From: Chimonanthus salicifolius
Taxonomy: Eukaryota; Streptophyta; Magnoliopsida; Laurales; Calycanthaceae
DNA length: 64,000 bases
Direction: 5' to 3'
Assembly (NCBI GenBank): GCA_013350335.1
Contig: CM023542.1
Location: forward strand, 744,001-808,000
The notes beneath the pieces were generated by a model. It did no database searches. It saw nothing but the letters and a program-made list of their open reading frames with translations, and was not told where the DNA came from. Shown here piece after piece: positions 12,601 through 24,600 of this stretch. A program made the translations under genes and the position numbers. How positions within the stretch are numbered: position 1 is the first letter of the stretch; every line of letters starts with the position of its first letter.

Positions 12601-15600
12601 ATAGAGAGGTCAATGGTTCACCACAGTGGATAATTTCCTTTAGAAGGACTTTGCGGGACTTTGAGGTGGCCTCCCACCAAGCTTTGCTTGGAATCCTTAG
12701 TGATGTTAGATTGTGGATTGAGGTGGAGGATAAGTGGATCTGGTCTTTCGAATCGGTTGACTCTTTTTCAGTAAAGTCAATCTTGCGGTCTGCATATGCA
12801 GTAAATTCATTCTCTTCCCCTAACTGCAATCTGGCTTGGAACAACAAGATCGCCCCTAGAGTCCAATTCTTTGTGTGGACGGTGTTGAAAAAAAGAATAC
12901 TTGTGAGACACAATCTTAGGAGGAGAAATGTTATTCCAGCGGAGGCTCCCACAATTTGCTCATTATGTGAGGTTGAAGAGGAGTCCGTGGACCATTTATT
13001 ATGCAATTGTCGCTTCACGGGGGTTGTGTGGTATTTGTTCCCAGGCTTGTTTGGTTGCTTGTGGGTTTTTGGTTGTGGAGTGGAGGCTTGGATAGGGAGC
13101 CCCTTTAGTGGCACGCATAGAGTGGCTTGGAAAATGGTTCCGTTTGCAGTTTTTTGGGTAATCTGGAAAGAACGAAATGGGAGAATTTTTTAGGGTAAGA
13201 GAGGGAATCCTAAATATGTTTTTGAGAGGGCGAAATGACAGTTGATTGGTTGGTTGACTGTGTGTAAAGAATTTCAGGGCTTAGCTCCAGATGATTTTTA
13301 TTTGTCTTGGGACATTTGTATGAAAGGGATTGGCAGAGTTAGCAAGCGGTCAGTCAAATGGGCCGCACCTCCCCTGATGTGGATGACGCAGCTAGGGGCA
13401 AGCTGGGTCAGCAGGAATTGGAGGTGTGCTTCACGATGATAGGGGTAGAATGTTGGCAGCTTTTTCCGAATCAGTAGGGTCTATGGAGTTAAATGAGGCT
13501 GAACTGAGAGCAATTAGGAGAGCACTTCATGTGTGGTATAGATTTAGGGGCGGTAAACTCATTATCGAAGGTGACTCAACTAATGCTATCTCTTGGGCTA
13601 GTAATAGGAAATTCCCCTCGTAGAGGTTGGTTTGTATTGCTAGGGACATTTGGAGCATGTGCAATATGGGTAACATCACTTTCACTCATACGCTTTGTTC
13701 AACAAATTGTATTGCAGACTTCCTGGCGAAAGCTGGTGTTGATCTTCAAGTATGGAATTTTTTCCTACCACCAACCTTGGGAGTTAGGGGTTGTGCTATT
13801 GGGGTGGCTACTTGTTGTATTTTATTACTTTATTTTTTGTTTCTCTTGTCTCTCTTCCTTGTTTTTTCTTCCTTGCTCCGAATATATATCTCCTATGCTC
13901 AATTTCTTCTTATGTACTCCTATTTTATTTTAATGGAATTTAACAGTTAATGTTTCACAAAAAAAGTGTTTGTTACATTTAAGTACATTATTTTACAGAA
14001 CTCTTTCCTAAACATGATATTATTTGGTGGGATACATTTTTGGCTGTTTTTAATTCAATCTATAATTTTGAATGAGTTTTACCTTTGATTTTATTGAATC
14101 TTGTTTTCTCTTTTTTCTTTTTAGTGCAATGTTTATGTTTTTATGTTTCTTCTTTTATTGTACAGGGGAAGATGAGCTGTTTGATGATTAATGATATTGA
14201 TGCTGGCTTGGGAAGATTTGGTAAGGTTTACTCAATTCTTTTTTAGATAAATGTTTGATACATACTGTTATTGACATTTGTTGGGGAAATTTGGTGAATT
14301 CTAAACTCATTTCTTTATGATATGAGTGGAGAAGTCAGATGCTGTTTTGACTCACCAATAACAATTACATCTTATAAGCTATGAAATATTGCAACTAAAG
14401 ATGAAAGAACATTCCTTTCATATAGATTTGCATTTGACAACACCCTACTATAGATACAATTCTTTTCATGCATGTGATATTAATTTTATTTAGAATACAT
14501 TTTGGTCTATTTTTTTAGTACTAGTTAAATTTGGGTGTAATAATTTTCCAAGTAACATGGAAATTAGATCCATTGGATAGAATATTCAATTGTGAGAGTT
14601 TGGAAGATCTGTTAGGTCAGTTAGACAAGTTCTCGCTATCTCTAGGGGAAAGGATGGGTTATTCATCTGGGGGATTTAGCTACCTGATATCAGATTGGGT
14701 CGACTCCGCTCTCTAGTTTAGCCTGGAAGGGTCTAGCTCCGCCAAGGGTTCAAACCTTCGTTTGGTGTGTGATAAAGGGGAGGATCCTTTCTTTAGTGGA
14801 CCTTAGGAAGAGAGGTTTGTTGGGGTCTGAAGAGGATCTCAGTTACCCTCTTTGTGGGTCATCGGAGGAAACCGCTGATCATCTCTTTGTTACTTGCCCT
14901 GTTGCCTAGAATTTAGGACCAATTTTGTCAACCTTATGGACGTTTATTGGGTCCTTGCAAACTCTTGTCATGGATTATTGGGATCGTGGACCCTCTCTGG
15001 CCTCAATAGTAAGAGGAGGACGGCTTGGAATACAATCCCAACCGCTATTTTTTGGACTATTAGGAAGGAGAGAAACTCAAGAAACTTTGAAGGTAATTCC
15101 ACTGATGTTAGCGAGCTTTTTCGAAAAGCCAAATGGAGGCTTTGTGTTTGGCTCCTTTCTGACAAAGAGTTTAAGGACTTTAAAGTCAACGATCTTTTCT
15201 CATCATGGGAAGCTTGTATGAGAAGTCTCCCTAGGAAACCTAAAATCTCGGTCAAATTGTCACCTCCTCAAAGAGGTATTCTGAAATTCAATGTAGATGG
15301 GGCATCTAGGGTAAAACTGGGACCGACAGGGACAGGTGGCGCTCTCTGGGATCATAACGATTGAACTTTATTAGTTTTCACAGTCAATGGGGACTATGGA
15401 TTCAAATGAGGCAGAATTACTCAGTATTAGGAGAGCCCTTATCATTTGGGCAGACTACGAGGATAGAAAACTAATAATTGAAGGGGATTCGACAAACTAT
15501 CAAATGGGCAAGGGGTTTGAACCGACTCCCCTTGGAGATTGATTACTATGGTTAGGGAGAATAGGGCCCTGATTTCGAGATTCGACATGTCTTTCACCCA

Positions 15601-18600
15601 AGTCAGTCACATAACCAACGGGGTGGCAGATTTTTCTTGGCTAAAAATGGAGTCAACAGTTTTGTTTCCGGCGTCTTTCAACTTTAAGGAGGAAAGATTT
15701 GGAGATTGCTTGAAGCTTTTTGATAGTTCTTTTGTTTTTGCATTGATGTATCTTCTTTGTTTTTTTTCCTTATGCATTTATTGGGTCTATTCCTTTTAGA
15801 CCCCTTCATTTGTTGTTTTGTATTTAATTTTTTCTATCAATAAAATTCACTGTTGTCACCGTTAAAAAGAAAAGATATCTTATTGAATAACCTTTCCAAC
15901 GAATCCAAATTGTGCAATTCCTATATACGTAGACAAAGTTATGACCAATTTTGTAATCAAGTGTCAAAGAGTGACGACAAACTGTATTTTTGTTACTTTC
16001 TATTTTTTTTCAACCATGAACCTCTGTAAATTAGAGGCATGAACAACCATCCTTTGTATCCCTGAAGTTTGAGTTAAATTGAATTGAGAGAAGAGTCTCA
16101 TTGGCTTTTTGGCACAACTAAGTAGAATTTCTTTGAATTCTAGTTCAGTTTATGTTGAATTGTTTCAATTTTCTTTGCAAACTTAAATCAAGTTTTTTTT
16201 TTTTTTTTTTTTCTGTTTGGATTTTATTTCATATTTGAAATTAGCATCCCAGATTTCAGGTTCAATGAATTCTGAAATCAGATTTCAATTGAATTTAAGT
16301 CTATGATTAACGATTTAATTGGGTGATTCGGTATTGGTCAATTCTGGATCTTAAAACAATTTTTTTATTTGCTGAAATTTCTGGCCGAATGTCTGCATAT
16401 AGCTGAAACTGATTTGAGTAAATCTTTATTTCAGTTGGAAGGTCTGAATTATTGGATTCAGTTCAAACAGATTTTGTGATTAACCATTAATTATCGATTT
16501 ATTTCTATTTCTACCGAACATGATACGTAGAAATTGTTTAAAACTGTTTTTTTTTTTTTTTTTTCTATTGCTGGCCGAAACTTATTGATTTGATTCAGAT
16601 CTGAATTAATTTATTTCAGTTTGCAAATTAAATTTAATTCAGCATAAACCGATCTTGGTTTTCATTGAAATTAATTTCCTTTGCGAATTTCGCAAGGTGA
16701 CGATTTTCCAGTGAGATTTGATCATTTTCTTGTTTATTCATAGAGAAATCTAGATTATGTGATTATTTTCCAGTTAGTTTCTGTTTGCCCATAATTATGG
16801 TGAAATTTTAATTTGTGTTGGAAAGGGAAGAAGATCCAAGGAACTTCTCGAATTTCCAGGCAACTACATGATTCGGATTCTCTCAAACGCTCCGTAACTT
16901 AAGTCGAATCCCAGTTTGCTATTTTTTTGTTATAGACCTAGGCAGGCCTTAAAACTGATCCCGGCCTTCATCAGTTGGTATCAGAGCTTGTTTCTTATAT
17001 AGATCTATGGGCGGACACTATTGCTTCCGGTGTGCATTGTTTATTGTGTTTGTTTAATTGTATATTAGATTATCATGCAATGTTTATGGCCCTTCACATG
17101 ATTAAGTGGGTCCCACCATGCTTGGGCGACCTAACACTTAGAGGGTATTATTAGATAAAAAGGATAGGAGGATAAGTGGGGAAAAAGGGTTAGTTAATAT
17201 GCTTATGATTTCGGGCCGGACTTCAGGCCTCGGGCCTGAGCATTTGTAGCTCAAGCCTCACCCAATTTTTAAACGGTCTTATGATAATTATTTGTCCCAA
17301 GCCCGATTAACATCAGGGCTCAAAATAAAAAACCTACCCTTATTTCTTTTGGGCCAGGCTATTTAGGCTTTTGGGTTTTTAGGCTAAATTGCCATCCCTA
17401 GTTAGCCATGGCAAATAAGTGGTGATTAACTTAGTCCAATTGTTGGAGGATTATGGACTAACAAAAAGCTTTAGTGAAAGCTTAATTTTTCGAATTGAAG
17501 GGGTTGCAACTTTGTTTTACACTAGAATTGCTTATTCAGTGAAGGTGTGCTACATTATTGTGTATCATTATATCATACATCATCAACTTACCATAGGCTT
17601 GTTCATGGGCCTAAACTTGGTCCAAACCCGGCTGAAATCCGTCAGAAATGAATGAGTTTGTCTATTGGCTAGGATTAACTGAATAAGGTTGTGAAGCCTG
17701 TTGGGTTCTTGAGCCCTTTTTGCCATATATGTGTGTGTAACCTGGTCCATTTTCCTTTTATTTTTTAAATCTTTGTGAATGATTTTATTTTTCTGTTTTG
17801 AATAGACTTGATTAACTACGAGTAGACCACATTTCAGTAAAAAAACTCAATTTCTAGTCACTTGATCTTTAAGGACATTTGGTTATTTTGAGCATTAAGA
17901 TCAAGTAGGTAGGAATTGAGTTTTCATTCAAAATTTGGTTAACTTGTAGCTCATTTGTCTACTTTCAATTTGAAGAGTTGAACTTTTAATAGGCTCAAAC
18001 GAGTGGGCTAGGGCTTTTATATATATAACTGCACTGGGTTGAGGTAGTGAAAAGCCTCGCCCAAGCCAGCCCATTAACATGCCTATATTAACATTGTTTT
18101 TGGGTATTCCCTTTGTTTTATAATGAGATTTTTCTTTAATTTTATTATAACCTATCTTTTACTTGCGCTTGTCTAGGAAACACACAAATGACAGTCAACA
18201 ATCAAATTGTTGTTGGAACTTTGATGAATTTGTGTGACAATCCTACAAGAGTCAGCATCGGGCAGGACTGGAGAGAATCAGATATTACACATAGAATTCC
18301 AATCATCGTTACAGGAAATGATTTTTCAACACTCTATGCTCCCCTGATTCGTGATGGAAGGATGGAGAAATTCTATTGGTAAGACAGCTATAGTAAGCTA
18401 CTCCTTTCAATGAATCACTCCATGATATTGAAATGTCTTTTCAAACTGCATCCTGTCATTCAGAATTGAGATTGTATAAAGGCCATAGCATACACCATTC
18501 AAAGATAGATTGTCAAATCAAGTGTTGTACCTTATTGTTGGAGGGGTCGGTTGAGTTTCATCTAATGCATAAGTATATGATACCTTGTTAAGAGTTTGAT

Positions 18601-21600
18601 GCCCATGGACATGTAAAATGCCACTTTACACTAGTACCTCAATCCAGACCAACCAAACTGTTACTATCCATTGCAGATGGGGCAAATTCAATGTCACACT
18701 GTATAGTGTTGCTATTCTAGCAATCAAATGCCCACTAACCAAGAGTTAGAATAACCTATCCTAATTCATTTGTTTTTCGGAACATTGCAGTAATGTTCTT
18801 TATGCTATGTATACTGTGGTGGGTGCATGCACTTAAATTATCATCTGCCAAGTGTTCTTTATTTACAAATTATTTATGAAATACTTTTCCAATTTTACTC
18901 CACTTTTTTCTTTAGAATATAATGCATGGACAAGCATTTATTATTTCATTTCTCTGAGATATTATTTCATGAATCAGGCAACCAACCCATGAAGATATTA
19001 TAAATGTTGTCCAAAGAATGTATGAGAAAGATGGAATTACTAAAGATGAAGTTGTAAGCATTGTGGACACATTCCCTAATCAAGGTTTGTCTAGTTCTTG
19101 CATTGAAATGCTTGGACTTTTCATCTAAGTACTATTTTTTTTAATGACATCCCAAACCCCCACCTTTCCTTGACTACGAGGGCATTGGGTAAACTTTGGA
19201 TGCATGCAGTCCCCCACAAGCCGCAGGCATTGGGTTACTATGGGACTCGAACATGGGACGTCTTGTTCTTGAGCCAGAGCGTCTGCCAATTAAGCTACCC
19301 TGTGTAGGGATTTTAGTACTGTTTTAGCATGCAAGATAACTATTGTAGTTCTGGTAATTTTAAATTGGGCTGATAGCAACTTGGGGAGAAAAGGTGGATG
19401 TTGAAGAACATGACATAAAAAACACTATCTTCACAAAATCAGAAAATATGAAAAGGAAATCGCTACAGAACCATGTAATTGGCCGTGTGAGGGTTTGGAT
19501 TCACATGCTTGTTGATCATAAGACTGTACAAACTTTCCTTGATAGGAATAATGCCTCATAATCTTGAGTTACTCTTGTAAACTTCAAGAAGCCAATGTGG
19601 AATCTTGTTTTCCCACCATGATTTGTTGTATGGCTTTACTAAATGTGAATATGTAGGGTCTAACAATCATATGAGAAATAGGTTTCTCTCTCTCTCTCTG
19701 TTTAGACCTAGAGAAAAGGCAATTGCGAGAATCTGTGAACGCTTAAATTTTTGATGACCAAGCTCAATTAGCCTCTATTGGACAAGGAAAAAAAAGCATC
19801 AGAGAACGTAGATCACATATGAAACCCATTGATATAACATATGAAAAAGCCATCGATGATCACATACTTTCGGAAATTTCAATTGGTTTTTACAGAAAAT
19901 TATCTGATTCAACTTTGTCTACAGCTAGAAAGGGTGCTAGTCTCTTTTGACCCTTCCCAAGCATCTCTTGGTTAGATAGGTATATGTGACATCTGTTTTC
20001 AGTGCCTCATCCGAAATTTTTTGCATTATTGACTAGGGCTACAGATCATATGGCAAGTATGTCTCATGGTTTGTCATCTCCCAGGCATCTTTCTTGTGAC
20101 AATGCTAAACTTTCATATGGCACTTTTACACCATCAATGGTAAAGGGACCTCGAATTTATTCTTCAAGATGTTTTTTTCCAGCTGAAATATTTTCTTGTT
20201 TGGCTATTCATTTTCTTTTAATTTGTTTTTGAGAAAAGTCATATTCTTTTTTTTTTTTCGAAAGATATAAAAGTTGTATTTATAACTTGCTACCAATGAT
20301 GTGTTTTTGAATTCCATTTTGGTGTTCTTATATTCCCCACCCACTCAACGAGGAAAAAAGAAAAAAGAAAAAGAAAGACGCAATGATAAAAAAAATGCAT
20401 TTGAGAAAATACATGTAGAAACTAACAACTTCTTTTATGTTGTATAATTAATATAATAATAATGATGATGATAATGTCTTTCATTTTTGTGCAGCCTTAG
20501 ATTTCTATGGAGCTCTTAGGTCCCGAACGTATGATCTATCAATATTGAAGGTGTTCCAAATACTCATATTTTATTAATCAAAATTCATTTACTTTCTTGT
20601 TGAAATATTTGAATAGTTGTTTGGATCCCTACATTGATAAAGATTAAGTGCCATGATGCTAGGACAATTCATATGTGTGATGTATTGTGTTAGACACCCA
20701 TATATCTGAGTTTATTGGGTATTTTATGGAGTATGCTTTAACTAATCATGTTGTCTTAGGTGTGCTCTAAATAAACTTGTATTGATTAGTTGTGAATATT
20801 GAATAAGAAACAGAAAAAATGTAGAATGATATTGAGTAGAAAATTATTTCACTTCTATGTCTAAAAGATTAGAAAAGAGCAAATTCATAGACAGAAAATA
20901 CAATAAAAAAGTAAAGTCAACACTAGAGCCTGAGATGATCGCCGGATTAAATACATTTGTACACCACATTTGCATATATTCAAAATATCTAAATTTGTAT
21001 AGTAATCTTACAACATTCCTCCTTGAGCTAGTACAAAGATATCAATATAACTTAGTTTCATGCGCATTAAAACTTCAATATCAAGTAAAATCCATAAGTG
21101 GTCGTTGATAGAACTGAAGATCACCTGCATATGGGTGTATTCACAGCCATCATGAACCACACTATGGAAATATTAATGCCCTATGGCATGGCTCAGCCTA
21201 ATGGTGGTATCAGTAGCCATCACATATCTTGCAAGGATGTTCAAATATGATGGTATGCCATAATGAGAAGTTTGCTTTATTGTATGTATTTGATTTGACC
21301 TTACTGAAATGTCAATTCATTTCCTTGTGTTATTTGAATTGATCTTATTAAATGATAAATTAAGAGCAAATCATTGGGCATAATACCTAATTACTTATGA
21401 TTATCAACCATTTTATCCCACTTCCCCATGCTCCCTCCTTTTAAAGGACGTTTCCCCTCTGGTAGTGTGTGAATTGGTATACACTTTTAAAACTGCTATC
21501 CATCCATCTGATATCCTCAAATGCATGAAAATCACTGAAGCAATAGACATGTATAGCATTGAACCTTGGACTTTTGGCCAATTATAGCACAACTTGATGG

Positions 21601-24600
21601 TATCATAGTGGTATTATAGTTAAGTCCCAATGTCTCTATCCCTTGCACATCCCACTCACATCAGGAATTGGCATGCATCTTAGTGGGTCCCCAAAACAAT
21701 GTTCACTGTGTTAACATGTATTAGTCATTATAGGGCATCATGCACAAGCTCACCACATGCATATGCACACATGCTTGTCCACATTCATGCACGGTTGTAT
21801 ATACTTGCTTGGGCTCACAGATACATTTCTTTGGTTTAGTATAGTCATCTTTTTTTTTTTTTTGGTAATAGTTTCTAAGAGTTCTATTGATTTGTCTCAT
21901 CTGATGATTCCTTCAAATTTGTAGTGGGTAAGTGACATTGGTGGCTATGAAAACCTTGCGCAGAAACTTCTGAAAGGAAGAAAGGATGATAGTCTCCCTA
22001 TATTCATACCCCCAAAGGTAGTGAACCTAATTAGTGCTTATAATTTATTATCTTATACATTTTTGCTAGACGAATGCATGTAAATTATTTGTTTATGGCC
22101 GTAGATGCCAGTTTTGACACTCTTATGAGGTATTCCTCCACCTAGTCATGTCAGTGTATGTTTTTTTTTTGAAAGTTGTAATGTATGTTCAAATGGCCAA
22201 AAATCAGATAGATCTATTCTTGGAAAGGCTGTGCTTAAAATGGAAACTATGGCCAACTTCTATTATTTTCTTTGTAGAGGGAGATGATTCCCTGTGTATT
22301 GTATTGCTTGTATTCAATAGGAGATAATACATGAATATACAATGTACAGGGAGACAATCAAGGCGACGGAAAAAGAAAGAGAATATTTTACAATCTATGC
22401 CAGCTATAAGTCAACTATAACAAAAGAACAAATGTAAAATGTGAAATACAATTGTATCTATATCTAAAACACTCCCCCTCAAGCCGGTGCAAAGATATCA
22501 ATCAAGCCCAACTTGCTGAGTGGGAGGAGAATGAAACAGTGGATCACTTACTGAGTGATTGTCGGTTCACGTGGGGTGTATGGTGTTATTTTCTGAGGCA
22601 ATTCAGATGCTCGTGGGTCTTGGGGAGAGCTGTGGAGGGTGTGGTCGCAGGGTGGCTTTTGTGGGGGGTGGGTTTGAGGCTTTAGGTGTAGATCTAGGTT
22701 GGCATGGAGATTGATACCATATGCTATCTTGTGGGCTATTTGGAAAGAACAAAATGGGAGGATCTTCGAGGAGAAAAGGGGGTCCATTGGAGAGGTTTTT
22801 GAGAAGGCGAAATGGAATTTGATAGGATGGCTATCAGTTTGTAAGGAGTTCTCTAGATTGGCTCCGGAGGGCTTCTACTTGTCTTGGGAAGGGTGCTTGA
22901 AGGGAGCTGGGAAAGCTAGAAAACCCAGGGTCGATTGGGTAGCACTAGCTCAAGACTTTTTGAGTTTAACGTGGATGGGGCAGCAAGAGGTAAACCGGGC
23001 CCCTCAGGAATAGGAGGTGTGTTGCATGATGATACGGGCATGATGATATTAGCATTTTCTGAACATTTAGGCATCATGGAGTCGAATGAGGTAGAACTGA
23101 GAGCAATTAGGAGAGCACTTCAGATTTGGTCTAGGTTTGGGAATAGAAAGTTCAGTTGTCGAAGGTGATTCGACTAATGCCATCTCTTGGGGTAGCAATA
23201 GGAAGCCCCCCTTGGAAGTTGGTTATCATTTTTAGGGACATTAGGAGGTTGTGTAGGTCAGGAGATATCATTTTCACACACATTCCTTGGTCAACGAACA
23301 ATATTGCTGATTTTCTAGCAAAGGTGGGAGAACAAAAACATAGACCTGCAATGGAGCTGCTTTGGTCAAGATTCTTTCTTGGTGTATGGGGAGTTGGGAA
23401 CTTCATATGTATCTATGTTGGAGGCGGTGTATTGTACATATAGTATTTTCAGTTGTTTCTTTTGATATTTCACATGATAGCCATGTATAGCTCTTCTATA
23501 CGTGGTCCATCTCTTTTATACCCTTTTCATCATTTAATGAATTTATTTGTTACTGTTTCAAAAAAAAAAAAAAAAAACACCAGCTTGTTGAAAACATCAT
23601 CAAGAAAGATGACTTTTGTCATCATGTCTGCTAATTGATCCTTGGACTTCAAATATGGAGCGACAATATTCCCAGAGGATACATGATGTCAAAGAAAATG
23701 ATAATCAAACTCTATATGCTCTGTACGCTCATGTAAAACTGGATTTGAAGCAATATTGATTGCAACTTGATTTTCACAGAACATGATAAGTACCTTTGAG
23801 GAAGAAAATCCCAATTTAATCAAGAAATTATTTGTTTCACAGTAATTCACATGTTGTGCTGGCCATGGCCCTGTATTTTACCTCTTCATTGGACTGAGCA
23901 ACAAAAGTTTGTTTCTTGCATCGGCAAGAAACCAAACGAGATTCTAAAATAACACAATAGTGATGCAAACTGGGATGATAACGGAAATCGACCGAGGTTC
24001 GCCCAGGATATCGGACCCATCAATCTTATGGTTTTCGAGATCTTGAATCATTCAAGTGTTTATGAACGGATACCTTACCAAAGACCAATCAATGAATGTC
24101 TATCCTGAGCAAGTTCCCAAAAATTCTATGTTTCTTAGAATTGAATTTAAATTTTAAAATGCAAATTCCAATTAAGAATTTGAAATGCAATTAAAGCGAA
24201 TAAAAGGAAATTGCAATTAAAAATTAAATTCAATTAAAGAAAGCAATGAATTAATTGAAACACTTACTTTGGATAAACATGGAGACCTTTCTCCAAATGG
24301 GCCTTGTCCTTTTCCTTGAGCACACTTGCTTTACACTAACTTTCTTAAAAATTCATTTTAAGTTCTTGCAACACTAGGAAGGATTTGATCTTTTTAATGA
24401 TTTACCTGTCAATAATGAAAACATTTTGTTTTAAAAGAATAACAATAGATATTTTTGTAATTAACTAATATCTTATTTGTTGTACCGTAGCTTGTTGTGA
24501 TGTACTACTGAACTTTGTTGATGTACGAGTTGATCTTGTGCATATTTTATATATTTTTCATGTTACCTTTTAAGTTTATATAACTGTTGCATGTATTTGT

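Noticed and set aside
12599..13114. 171-codon minus-strand frame
   Set aside because: It is the antisense shadow of the zf-RVT region of the LINE at 11651-13961.
19242..19306. A true tRNA gene on the minus strand
   Set aside because: The box A/B spacing is loose and an intact cloverleaf is not apparent. The sequence continues into a body with a terminal A-run, as in a SINE.
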